This document shows positions 39,301 through 50,420 of a stretch of DNA of 64,000 bases, piece after piece (the first letter of the stretch is position 1; every line of letters begins with the position of its first letter). The notes under the pieces are model-generated. The model was not told where the DNA came from, ran no database searches, and saw only the letters and a program-made list of their open reading frames with translations. Location: contig WHVY01000010.1 of assembly GCA_022266195.1 (NCBI GenBank), positions 1,314,501 to 1,378,500 on the forward strand, given 5' to 3'. Source of the DNA: Tetranychus cinnabarinus (lineage: Eukaryota > Arthropoda > Arachnida > Trombidiformes > Tetranychidae). Position numbers and translations under genes: made by a program.

Positions 39301-40936
39301 TACAATGGATATTGTAACAATGAGAATGTTTATTGTTATTGCACTTTTATCATTGGATGAAATGACCAGTTGGAATGGAGATAAATATCAATAATCAATA
39401 GATGAGAAGGCAGAATATGAATTATTTTTTAATCAAAATGGAGAGGGACATAGACAAAAGCCAAATGATGAAGGTGAATGGTGGATGATAAAGAGACTGA
39501 ATATACGAGTAAACCATAAAGAAGTCATAATTCGTTCGGTTCGGTGAATTTGCTCATTTCAAGAATGATGAACACAAGAAGAAGAAGAAAATGAGGCAAA
39601 AAGAGAGAGACAAGTAAACATGAAAAGAGAACAAAAGAGGAACCATCTTTATCATCATCTACTTCCAATGTGGTCATCATTCACATTCATTTCTTTCTCT
39701 TCCAATGGACTTGAACTAGACAATAAACCCAAAGATTGACAGAGGAAAAAATGAAGCAAAAAAGTCAGGAAACACTGTAAAGTAACTTTTCAATGAACGT
39801 CTTTCAAGTTGCAAAAAATGAGCGACCGAAGGAAAAGACTTTTGTTTTCATTTCATTGTTTTTCCTGCTTCAAATTTAGAAATGAAAATCATTTTGAACA
39901 ATGAAACGAGCAAAGACAGTCGCTTCAACAAAGAGTTTTATGAAACACATTTTCTGTCAGTTTCAATTCATTGTCTTTGTCAATCAAGATTTGTTAGCTT
40001 TACAATGATCTAAAGGTTTCATGACTTAAGAACTGACAAAAACTGAAATTCGTTTGCAGGATTTTCTTCATTAGAAGAACGGAACTTTTCAGATTTTAAA
40101 ATTGATCAATTTGCGTTTGCAAAAGTCGAACAAAGTTGAAGTCAAAGTCGAAGTTGATTCCAGCAAACGAAGACAAATGCTGAAAAATTCGTTGCTCTTT
40201 TGGTCAAACATATAATATGATATTATCATATAATCCATAGTTTTATATTACTTTATGTATCGACTGAAAAGTTTTATTTGGCAAAAGACTTTTGTTGAAG
40301 TTAAATTGAAAATTCTCAAAATTTGTTGAACCCAGCAAAGCGTCTTAAGTTGTGCGATTCGTAGACAAATCAAAGATCGAGATGTTTGTTTGATGGCTCG
40401 AGTGACTGTTTGATGAAATGGAATCGATTGTGAACTAAGAAATTGTGCCCTTAAACCCTAATAACAGAGAATCTCATAATCCAAATTCAATTCACCCATG
40501 AGCCTTACCTTTTCATGGCTTCTAAATAATAAATAAACACGAGAACAAGAGTAAAGCAGAGAAAATTTTCTCTTTACATGGTTATTCAGCGATTCAATGG
40601 AATAACCTTGTTCCATCTTTTATCCTCTTTCCTTGCTGTTTCTTGTTTGACTATAAATAATTTACATAATAATCATGTAATATTGAAATTAATTCATGTA
40701 ACTTGGTGAGACTCATTCATTTCTCTTTTCTCTCTTTCTTTTTATGTAATAATATCGACATGAAATATCTTCAATGAGTGTCCCATGAATATTATACCAT
40801 TATTTATATGGAATCATTTATTACGCTAAAAGAAGAAGAAAAAGTCATGAAAATAATGATAATTAAGTGAAGTGTAATTTGTTTCCTTTACACTGAATAA
40901 ATATCAATATTGAATATTGAGATGAAGAGGAAAGCA
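36375..40936. other. AT-rich intergenic region
   Basis: It contains the 3' UTR of the cysteine-rich gene (AATAAA at 36416-36421). No other exon, RNA gene or repeat family was recognised; open frames here are short and compositionally biased. Confidence 0.5.
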
Positions 40937-41374
40937 ATAAAACGACATTTTCATTGCTTTTCATTTTTCTAATGATCAATTGGCAACAGAATGTTTACTT
41001 GATTCGAAATAATGTTGAATAAAAATCAGCGAATTATTCATTAATTAATAACAATACAAACTGCAGTCAAACAACAATGATTCCATTTAAATTGTTTCAA
41101 TTTTGGTGCAACTATTCATATCTTTTTGTTTGCTTTTCTTATGTTTATGGCAATGTTAACATACAATAATAAGGCCAACTTCAAAGTTGCTAAACACTCA
41201 GTTTCATTGATCTTTTAACTTTGCAAATGAACTGAATGCAATATACTTCATTAACAGATCAATTGCTCTATCAGTTCAATGAGCGAAGTAATCAAATACT
41301 GAAACATTTAGAAGTTTAAATTATGCAATTCGTTTATTAATTTTTATAGTTATGAAAGACATAAGACAATCGAT

Positions 41375-42336
41375 TTAGTAATAGGGTTTCCAGCAAGCAT
41401 TAGGAGCCAACTTTCCAATAATTTCATTGTATTTGAGGGCTTCAGTGTAAAGGGTGAGTGATTCTGGACCTTCTTGACATTTAGCTTGGAATCCAACCAA
41501 GTAATGTTTCTTGTTGTAAGGACGAGCTGCGAATACGGATTCATCGCAGTCGACGAGTTGAGTATCATCAGCAGCGAGTAATGAAGCACAAGCTTGAGTG
41601 TTTGATAATTGGATTCTACACTCTCCTTCAGCTGCAAAGTGAAACAGAATAATTTAATTAGCTATATTTTACAGCAAAGTTAAGATATGATTGTCTCTAG
41701 AAACTTACCGAAGTTGTCAAAGTATTTAGTTTCGATACTGCTGTTGAGTTTAGGACTCATACGAATACGTAAAGCTTCAATATCTGGATTGTCTTCTAGA
41801 AGACAAATTGGTGTGAATCGATCGTCTACTGGCCAACGCAAAGTCAATATAGCAAAATCATTTGAACGAGTTTCTGGATCATAACTAGGATCGACCCAAA
41901 GAGCAGAGACATTTCTCTTTGTTCTATCATTCAATTGAACTTCTAACGCGTTAGCTTTTAGATCGCCAATACAATGAGCAGAAGTAGCAACATGTTGATC
42001 ATCAAGCAAAACAGAGCCACAGAGGTTTTTGTCTTTTCCACTTTAATTATTAGCCAGAGAAAAGGATAAAGTAGTTAAAAACCAATTTAAGTCGAAAGTA
42101 TTTCAACTTATAAGCAAATAAACTTACATAACATTAGTAAACCATGGGAATCGACTCAACTTTCCTTCAAACAAGCTAGTTTCGAAAGGTCTTCCAAGTG
42201 AATCACCGCATTCTGTGACAATAAAGATTACGAATTAGTTGAACGTCAGCTTAGTTGTATCAGCTCAGATCTTACCACAAGCGAAAGACTGATTGATCGA
42301 AAAGACCAAAAGAGAAGCAAACAAAATAAAATTCAT
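41375..42336 (-). CDS. Secreted trypsin-fold serine protease homologue, intact copy, four exons, 244 aa
   Basis: Exons on the minus strand are 42336-42276, 42212-42128, 42040-41709 and 41631-41375. They sum to 735 bases, in phase. The signal peptide is MNFILFASLLVFSINQSFA. The chymotrypsin-fold (S1) landmarks are LCGSVLLDDQHVATSAHCIG with the catalytic His, and RSNDFAILTL with the catalytic Asp. The serine loop, normally CxGDSGGP, reads VDCDESVFAARPY. Aligned on the cysteine, the catalytic Ser position is Val and both glycines are gone. It is therefore predicted to be a non-proteolytic serine protease homologue (SPH). It lacks a recognisable zymogen clip domain and has an unusually short activation region (RFPWFTNVIGKD). 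In arthropods, SPHs act as cofactors or binding proteins in immunity and digestion; the role here is unknown. TATA at 42433-42426. Confidence 0.88.
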
Positions 42337-42425
42337 TTTAATACTGTTGTAATACAAATTGAAGTGTTGTATCTTAATAAACTTTTGTAGGATTTACAAT
42401 GATTTCATTACGATTAAACGATCTC

Positions 42426-42433
42426 CTTTTATA
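42426..42433 (-). promoter_or_regulatory. TATA box, left protease-homologue copy
   Basis: TATAAAAG on the minus strand, 90 bp upstream of the ATG at 42336; the same sequence is conserved in the other arm. Confidence 0.65.
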
Positions 42434-42687
42434 CTCGAAATCAATCCTATTCTTCTTATAGCTTGAAGTTTTTTCGCTCACACGAAAGCCTGACAAAAGT
42501 GACATAATGTGAACACAATAGCTAATAAAACAACTGACAATGTTGATTATTGTTTGATTGACATAGTCAAATGGAGATTCTTTATATTGCAGATGTTTAG
42601 TTCAAGTTATGTGTACTTGTTTCAGCCCAATATTAACAGGGAAAACATTTGCAATCGTTTTGCGAGTGCAAATTTCATGAACGCACA

Positions 42688-43228
42688 AGCAAGACTTTGA
42701 AAGTTTGCAAAGGCATAGAAACTGAGCCCATTAGTTTTGGTAAAATTGCTAACAACAAATATTAGATTTAGAATTGAAATAGTCCGTGTTCAATTTTAGA
42801 GCAACAATTTATATCCTTTTGTTTGATTTTCGTATGTTAACTTATTAATAAAACGATCGTACAAAAAGAAAGCCAACTTCAAATTAAATAGTTTTAAACA
42901 TTCAGTTTCATTGGTCTTTTAACATTTGCAAATGAAATAATGCAATATACTTCAGCAATCGATCAATTGATAAATCAGTTCAAGTTTTGTAAGTCAATAC
43001 TCCTCATTTGCAAGAACTAAATGCAATGAATAAAGCAATCAAGTTTACGAGTTATAAGAGAGTTGAAATTTTAGTCCAGTTTGTTCATTAGATGAGTTAA
43101 AATACAGTGTGAATGCCGTTTTCGTTCTTATTCTCATCTTAATATTCAATATATTTATACACAGCAATGGAAAGATATTTCAAATCGATATAATTAATAA
43201 CTGGAGAGACGAGAGGTTCAATTTTCTC
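42688..43228. other. Spacer of the inverted duplication, with an older duplicated 3' flank
   Basis: The 541-bp spacer is not itself palindromic. About 42775-43005 is a diverged copy of the protease-homologue 3' flank (about 41089-41310, same orientation). Shared blocks include TATCTTTTTGTTTG-like sequence, GCCAACTTCAAA, CATTCAGTTTCATTG, TGCAATATACTTCA and GATCAATTG. A 61-codon open frame starts at 43109 with a signal-peptide-like sequence (MNAVFVLILILIFNIFIHSN) and runs across the junction at 43229, so it may be a gene start truncated by the duplication. Confidence 0.7.
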
Positions 43229-43482
43229 TGTGCGTTCATGAAATTTGCACTCGCAAAACGATTGCAAATGTTTTCCCTGTTAATATTGGGCTGAAACAAG
43301 TACACATAACTTGAACTAAACATCTGCAATATAAAGAATCTCCATTTGACTATGTCAATCAAACAATAATCAACATTGTCAGTTGTTTTATTAGCTATTG
43401 TGTTCACATTATGTCACTTTTGTCAGGCTTTCGTGTGAGCGAAAAAACTTCAAGCTATAAGAAGAATAGGATTGATTTCGAG

Positions 43483-43490
43483 TATAAAAG
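43483..43490 (+). promoter_or_regulatory. TATA box, right protease-homologue copy
   Basis: TATAAAAG, 97 bp upstream of the ATG at 43580. The promoter is therefore retained although the gene is interrupted downstream. Confidence 0.6.
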
Positions 43491-43924
43491 GAGATCGTTT
43501 AATCGTAATGAAATCATTGTAAATCCTACAAAAGTTTATTAAGATACAACACTTCAATTTGTATTACAACAGTATTAAAATGAATTTTATTTTGTTTGCT
43601 TCTCTTTTGGTCTTTTCGATCAATCAGTCTTTCGCTTGTGGTAAGATCTGAGCTGATACAACTAAGCTGACGTTCAACTAATTCGTAATCTTTATTGTCA
43701 CAGAATGCGGTGATTCACTTGGAAGACCTTTCGAAACTAGCTTGTTTGAAGGAAAGTTGAGTCGATTCCCATGGTTTACTAATGTTATGTAAGTTTATTT
43801 GCTTATAAGTTGAAATACTTTCGACTTAAATTGGTTTTTAACTACTTTATCCTTTTCTCTGGCTAATAATTAAAGTGGAAAAGACAAAAACCTCTGTGGC
43901 TCTGTTTTGCTTGATGATCAACAT

Positions 43925-44810
43925 CCCAATGAACAGTGTTTACTCAAAAGAGAGTCAAAAAAATGGCTAAGAAAGACAATTGACTCTTACGGTAGTAAAA
44001 ACTATTTTTTGAGTAAAAGACGATCAAAAAGGAGTAAAAAGAAGTTCAAAAGTTTCTGCGACAAATTCAAATTCATATCAAATTTCGACTGTGATTCAAA
44101 ATCATTCTACTAGATTCTCAAGTCTTGATTAAGATTCTACATCAGATTCTACAGGTCAAGATTCATTAATGCTCTTGTGACGTCATTATGACGTAATTCA
44201 CCTGAAACTAGCTGGTTTTGAACCCGGGACCCACATGACACTATACTGTTCTCCAACCCACTCGGCTACAAAGGGGGGTCTAAGATCAAAGGAGTAATAA
44301 ACAAGGTCTTTAAAACTTGAAGCTTGATAATAATTTTTAAATTGTACAAAAGTTGAAGAATCATGAGTGTTTGATTCTGATTCAAGTCTCTATGATCCTA
44401 GATTTTCTATCAGAATTTAATTTTTTCGTGATTCTGATTTTCTATCCAAATATTTCTAAAAATTTTGTCTCTGTTATCCAAGATTCTTTACAAACTTGCA
44501 AATACGTAATTATTATCTCAATCCTCTATTTTATGATTCTTTGAAAAATGATTCTCTTTATAAAATACCGTGATTCTCGTCGTGATTCCGAATCTTTTAC
44601 GCTGTTTTGTGCCTTTCGTGAAAAGAATCATTGTCTTTGCATGATTCTTTGTACAATAAGGAGCCGAAAACACTAAAATTCACTGTTTTGTGAAAATTTC
44701 AATGGCTCAGGGTAAAAAAGAAGTAAACGTTTACTCTTTAAAAGTTCCCCAAAAAAATTGAGTAAAATATGAATCTTTTTTTACTTCCCAAAAATTTTAT
44801 GTTCATTGGG
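43925..44810. mobile_element. 886-bp terminal-inverted-repeat element with tRNA-like segment
   Basis: The ends read CCCAATGAACA and TGTTCATTGGG, a perfect 11-bp inverted repeat. They are flanked by AT on both sides (43923-43924 and 44811-44812), whereas the intact copy has a single AT at the same site (CAACATGTTGC). This fits a 2-bp target duplication, although the palindromic target makes the exact boundary ambiguous. There is no transposase frame. The right half is rich in the word GATTC. A tRNA-derived pol III promoter-like segment lies inside on the minus strand. I do not recognise the family. Confidence 0.82.
44211..44285 (-). repeat. tRNA-derived (SINE-like) pol III promoter segment
   Basis: On the minus strand, box A TAGCCGAGTGG (44268-44258) is the Leu/Ser-tRNA-like form. 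It is followed ~34 nt later by GGTTCAAAACC (44224-44214), close to box B GGTTCRANNCC, in a GGGTCCCGGGTTCA context typical of the T-arm. The acceptor stem does not pair, so it is not a functional tRNA gene. It is best read as a SINE head or a tRNA fossil captured inside the element. Confidence 0.65.
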
Positions 44811-45465
44811 ATGTTGCTACTTCTGCTCATTGTATTGGCGATCTAAAAGCTAACGCGTTAGAAGTTCAATTGAATGATAGAACAAAGAGAAATGTCTCTG
44901 CTCTTTGGGTCGATCCTAGTTATGATCCAGAAACTCGTTCAAATGATTTTGCTATATTGACTTTGCGTTGGCCAGTAGACGATCGATTCACACCAATTTG
45001 TCTTCTAGAAGACAATCCAGATATTGAAGCTTTACGTATTCGTATGAGTCCTAAACTCAACAGCAGTATCGAAACTAAATACTTTGACAACTTCGGTAAG
45101 TTTCTAGAGACAATCATATCTTAACTTTGCTGTAAAATATAGCTAATTAAATTATTCTGTTTCACTTTGCAGCTGAAGGAGAGTGTAGAATCCAATTATC
45201 AAACACTCAAGCTTGTGCTTCATTACTCGCTGCTGATGATACTCAACTCGTCGACTGCGATGAATCCGTATTCGCAGCTCGTCCTTACAACAAGAAACAT
45301 TACTTGGTTGGATTCCAAGCTAAATGTCAAGAAGGTCCAGAATCACTCACCCTTTACACTGAAGCCCTCAAATACAATGAAATTATTGGAAAGTTGGCTC
45401 CTAATGCTTGCTGGAAACCCTATTACTAAATCGATTGTCTTATGTCTTTCATAACTATAAAAATT

Positions 45466-45471
45466 AATAAA
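45466..45471 (+). terminator. Polyadenylation signal, right protease-homologue copy
   Basis: AATAAA 37 bp after the stop codon; the mirror copy has the same signal in the left arm. Confidence 0.55.
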
Positions 45472-45870
45472 CGAATTGCATAATTTAAACTTCTAAATGT
45501 TTCAGTATTTGATTACTTCGCTCATTGAACTGATAGAGCAATTGATCTGTTAATGAAGTATATTGCATTCAGTTCATTTGCAAAGTTAAAAGATCAATGA
45601 AACTGAGTGTTTAGCAACTTTGAAGTTGGCCTTATTATTGTATGTTAACATTGCCATAAACATAAGAAAAGCAAACAAAAAGATATGAATAGTTGCACCA
45701 AAATTGAAACAATTTAAATGGAATCATTGTTGTTTGACTGCAGTTTGTATTGTTATTAATTAATGAATAATTCGCTGATTTTTATTCAACATTATTTCGA
45801 ATCAAGTAAACATTCTGTTGCCAATTGATCATTAGAAAAATGAAAAGCAATGGAAAAGTCATTTTATTAC

Positions 45871-48800
45871 AAGATTTTAAACGAATAGTTTGCAACTGTT
45901 CCAAAGTCAATTCGAATTGAAAACCGCAAAAATAAAAATCATCGGCAAAATAATCGAAGCTATATCAATAGACTGCTTACATTGATTTACATTTTTACAT
46001 TTGCCTAGTTGCGGATAATGCAAATAAATGTATGCATTTGTTTTCATTATCTAGATATTGATATTCAAGGTTTTTGAGCGATGTCCGAAATCAAGAGAAC
46101 TTGGGAAAAGTTGAAAACCAAGAACTTTTATCACGAATAATAAGTTTCTCTTTTATTCAGTATTTTCATGTAACGACGAAGAGGATAAACATGATAACCA
46201 TTAATCGATTTTTCAACAAATTTATCAAAATTTGTTTTTCGCATCACATCATTGGATATGCAAATGTGTACAAGTGAATTAGATTTTATCATCATTATTT
46301 TCATCGTTACCATCGCCATCATTATCATCAATTCTGACTGGAATCAGCTCATTTGAATTCCTAATTTCGCTTTACAAGCTTAATAACCTTTCATTTGCCA
46401 AGTTATCATTTCCAATCAAGTTCATATTTTGAGCAGACAAATTTTGTTGCAAAACATGAAAATAAACATATAAACATATAAATATTCATTATCATTATCA
46501 TCATGATTCGATAAAATTTTTTGATAACCCAAATTGGAAAATGAAAGTGAAGAAGATGCCATGAAAATCGATAAAAATGAAGACTAGTTTCAGAGCAAAT
46601 TATAATTCCCTCTTTTTGTCTGTTTCTCCGATTCTAATGTCTAAATATTACCATGATGGTGATATGATAATTGTGACAAAAGAGCATTACTGAGATTCGA
46701 AAATTTTGTTCATCATTGGCCAAAATAAAAGTTTTCATCCTTAAGCAAATGACTCAAAACACCGCAACTTTTCGCAATTCAATCTTTAATAACAATAACT
46801 TTTACTCCCAGTAAATTCTGTATCGATATTATCATTCATGTTTTTTTCATCAATCCTCTTTTCTGTCAATACTAATTGCTGTTTCTTGTTTTCTTCCTTC
46901 AATATATTCAATGAAAACTCATATTTTCATTTTCTCTTTTTCCCTGCTTCTTCACCATTCGAGATGATGAAAATTAATTGAGATGCATTATCAGGGTTTC
47001 ATTTCAGTTGGAAACGAAATCGAATTTCATTACCAAAAAAGAAGAATTCTGATGAAAAGAAAATGTGTAAAAAAGAGAAGATTACTTTGTTTTCTCCTTC
47101 GTTGCTGCCTTTTTCTTGCAAACTTTTTGCAATCGAACATTCTGAATTTTCGAAAATGCTGATTTTCTACTAAAACAGGATTTCGTTCCTAATGTCAATA
47201 TGAAGCGTGAGCTTCCGCACTACTGCCGCTGCTAATGAGAGAAGCTCACAAAGTCTTCGATATTGGAGAGCAATATTGTTTACCTGAAAACGAAAGTTAA
47301 CTTTACCATGAAACTATGATAATTTGAGCCTTGATGAAATTTATCAATGGTTTGATCTTATTGGTTCAAATGTTTACTCAATGTTCTGGAATGTATTTCA
47401 TGGTAAATTTGTGTTGACTCTGTGCTGCTTTCCCCATCAATTGACCACTGATGGGTTTCGATTAACAATCTAATTAGGCGAGAAGTAAAAGTTTTTATTA
47501 ATGTTAAGGTCAATAAATATTTTCATAATAATATTCCCTGAATTAATCATGATAATGAAACAGCTCTTTACTCATTTGCCACCAGAAAATAATCGTTACC
47601 AAATTTGTATCTCTAAATGTAAATTAAGTCAACCAACTGATTGGTGTAGCTAAAAAGATACAAATGCTATCAATGAGTTGATCATCAATCTTGGATAATG
47701 GCCAATCACAGAATATCAGATTCATGTTGATTATGATTCTCATTTCATGAATCATTTACATTATCTTGCATTCAAAATTTGATTACCACATGAAACCATT
47801 TGCTTATTCATCATCAACCAACAGGCTAAAGTCAATTGCGATGAACTCATCATAAAACCTAATCATTTGTTTCTTTCCCCTTTATTCATGTTCATCATAT
47901 TCAATGAATAATCAACTGAATCACGAAAAGTTGATTAAACATGCTCGCGATAATTGTTGAACAATGGATGAAATTTGTTCACCAAAAGTTCATTTGTTAT
48001 CCAATTAGGGAACAATTCAAATGAGCCAAATCGTAAATGTCAATATACTTCCTTATCCGATAATGTTCACTTGATTAAAGACGATTATTGTCTAACTGGG
48101 AATGGAGTGAAATATGGCAGAATAATCGCATGAATTTCCATGAACATTCTTAGGCACGATCTAAAGGGATGAAGATAACGATGATGAGAATCACAAATTA
48201 AGCTTATCAAACTGATTGATAAAATGATTGGTCAACTGGTTTATGATTCAACTAAGATTATTAGTGATGAGATAATAAGTCTTAAGAATGCAATAAAACT
48301 AAAAGTCATCATGAACCTGAAGAAGAAAAGAAAAATAATACAAAAAAATCGTTCAATGATGAGCTGGTTAAATGAGGCAAAACGAGTTACTATTTGGTCA
48401 GTAAAAGTTGAAAGTTGGACTTGCTGGGAATGATAAGTTGCAGTTGCAAAGGCAAAATTAATGTTATTCAGTCAACAATGAATATGATGGTGATGGTCAA
48501 GATACAAATGTTCAATTCGATATAAATTTTTATCCTCAATCCTTTTTGTTGTTCCAACCAATGATGAACCAATTTCAAGTTTAACTTTTTACATAAATAA
48601 AGCCATTTGAGTTGATTTGGATTTTTTGTTTACTTTTAATGTTGAACCTTTTTATGGATCCAGTTTGGTGTCAATTGTTTACTTGTGACTTTTTGCCTTT
48701 TGCATGATAACGATGGTTAAACAAACACACATGAATTGTATGGGTGAAATGAGTCTAGAAGAATGAACAAATTTTACTCTTGAACAGAGTCTTTTTTTCT

Positions 48801-49726
48801 TCCTTCTCTTTCTCTTCGATTGTTGCAATTTATACAAAAATAATGATGATCTGCTAGTTTTATGTTAACTTATCAACTTTTTTTATTTGACTTGTTATTT
48901 ATAATGCTTTGGACCAATGGTTTTTTATTGATGTCAAATGAGACACTTACATGTCAAAAAGTTTGTCCAAAACCAACAAACAAGTGATTGTTTAATAAAA
49001 GATGAGCACACTGATGATGACAATGATGATATGGATGATTCAGATGATAGGAACAGTTTTTTCTCTCTCTTACGCTTCATCAAATCAGTTTTTATTCAAT
49101 TATCTTATTCACAATTTATCTCCTCTCTTTTTCATTACTGGATATCTTTCACCTCTTCCATCTTACTCAGACTCTGTTCATCTTCATTTGTAGCTAAAAG
49201 TTCAAATGTTTTTGATGGTGATCAATTTACGTATAATTAATAGAAAACTTATAAAATTCAGAAAATTGTTTCAAGTTCGACTTTAGTTATGAAGAAAATC
49301 GGAACTTTTAGCTGCAAGGGATTACGAGAAAAACCGATTAAACTGATTAAACTTAAACTTCTCCGATAGGTTACATTGGGTATTGAAATAAGTTTCTGCC
49401 TTCAGGAGAGTTGTGAATCTTGTGAAAATTAGATGCATTAGATGCGAATTAGAATTATTTGAAAATTTTGCCTCTTTTGAACGTTTATTGGCCTGCATGC
49501 AGTGTCTATCATAAAAAGGGAGGGATGTATTAGAAATAAATAATCATGGAGTTTTAAAACCGCATCGCGAATACAAAAAGGCAAAAATGAGAGATTCTTT
49601 GGTCTTTTACACCAAAACCATGACCAGTTTCTTATAATGAAGTAAATTTTGATTTAGATGTTAGAGTTTTGATTTTCAATATTTTTCAATTGTTTTGCAT
49701 TTATTATAAATAAATAATTTCCATAC
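45871..49726. other. Intergenic, no confident gene
   Basis: Mostly AT-rich. A small GC-richer island at about 47205-47290 stays open on both strands: minus frame with QYRRLCELLSLAAAVVRKLT after a TTTTCAG, plus frame with FRTTAAANERSSQSLRYW. It might be a decayed gene fragment; I cannot assign it or its strand. Confidence 0.35.
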
Positions 49727-49876
49727 CTGATTCTTCACTGAAATTCGTACATGTGAGCAAAGGACATTGATGTTGGAGTTCGATTATATTATGTTGCACC
49801 TGATCCAACGCTTGATTGAAAAAAGCATCAAAAGATGCTTTCAGTTGCTTCAAAAGATGACGACGATGTCGAGAAA
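49727..49876 (-). other. Possible isolated exon, unrecognised
   Basis: The minus-strand open stretch contains RRHLLKQLKASFDAFFNQAL and ELQHQCPLLTCTNFSEES and ends at a consensus donor (CAG before GTATGG). The composition looks protein-like. Upstream it runs straight into the inverted repeat at 49877-49898 without a good acceptor. The phase does not join directly to the candidate exon at 50371-50420. Family not recognised. Confidence 0.3.
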
Positions 49877-50053
49877 AGGTCAACACGTTATTTGACCTTG
49901 AGAGATCATTTTTAAGTTTGGTTAATGTTTGTCAAATGTTCTAAATCTTGCCGTTGGAAAGATAACTGAACTTGTCTCAAAACTAATTAACTGAACGGAA
50001 TGGAAACACTCATATCTCTAAGACCTATTAGAGGTCAAATAACGTGTTGACCT
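49877..50053. repeat. Short element bounded by a perfect 22-bp inverted repeat
   Basis: The sequence at 49877-49898 (reading AGGTCAACACGTTATTTGAC plus CT) is the exact reverse complement of 50032-50053, separated by 133 bp. No clear target-site duplication was found. It could be a very short MITE. Confidence 0.6.
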
Positions 50054-50370
50054 TGAATGACCTTGAGCGTTTGAATTTATGCTTGTGCAATCTGCGAAAG
50101 CTCATGGGCAAGTCTGAGGTCTGTAGCACCAACCCTTCGTGAGTTATGCTTGCGAACAGGCAGGTAAAATGGAAAAAACGCCAGGTACACAAAAAGATAA
50201 CTAGTGACTAGATAGTGACTCATAAAACAATTCTCGGCATATAAAAGCTAAAATAGCCAGAAGATTAGCCAAAATTTTTCGTCTCTGTATCGCTTATCCA
50301 TCTGTGTACATCAACTTTGACGAAATAGTGCATAAAAAGTTCACTCCCAGTTTTCACTCCAAAACCTTAC

Positions 50371-50420
50371 TTCGCCGCCCACTTGATTCAATATTTCACG
50401 TTCATAGTCTGGAGCTTCAT
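50371..50420 (-). other. Possible isolated 50-bp exon, unrecognised
   Basis: Minus strand: acceptor TTGCAATAG, then two bases and 16 open codons (EAPDYEREILNQVGGE), then donor GTAAGG. Only this frame is open. The composition is more coding-like than the surroundings, but no partner exons in phase were found. Confidence 0.3.

Larger units (their letters stand above)
40937..42687. repeat. Left arm of a 1.75-kb inverted duplication
   Basis: This arm is the reverse complement of 43229-45870, apart from the 888-bp insertion product in the other arm. The coding exons in the two arms look identical by eye, and the flanks differ at only a few bases near the outer edge. The outer boundary is near 40937 (CAATAAAACGAC) and the inner boundary is at 42687. 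Confidence 0.9.
43580..45429 (+). pseudogene. Serine protease homologue, right copy, disrupted in exon 3 by a transposon-like insertion
   Basis: The same four-exon structure as the left copy: 43580-43640, 43704-43788, 43876-45095 (interrupted) and 45173-45429. Exon 3 consists of 49 bp before the insertion (43876-43924) and 283 bp after it (44813-45095). Together these equal the 332 bp of the intact exon. Reading through enters the element after LLDDQH and stops at TAG (44111-44113), giving a truncated lysine/serine-rich tail that lacks the Asp motif and everything after it. Splice sites, TATA box and AATAAA (45466-45471) are preserved, so the disruption looks recent. The product would not fold as a protease domain. 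Confidence 0.88.
43229..45870. repeat. Right arm of the inverted duplication
   Basis: Reverse complement of 40937-42687. Without the inserted element and its duplicated AT (888 bp), the arm is 1754 bp against 1751 bp on the left. Confidence 0.9.

Noticed and set aside
44211..44285. Functional tRNA gene
   Set aside because: Box A and B are present, but the acceptor stem does not pair and the anticodon arm is not convincing.
47205..47290. GC-richer island as an exon
   Set aside because: Open on both strands with no partner exons in phase, so the strand and reality of an exon cannot be decided.
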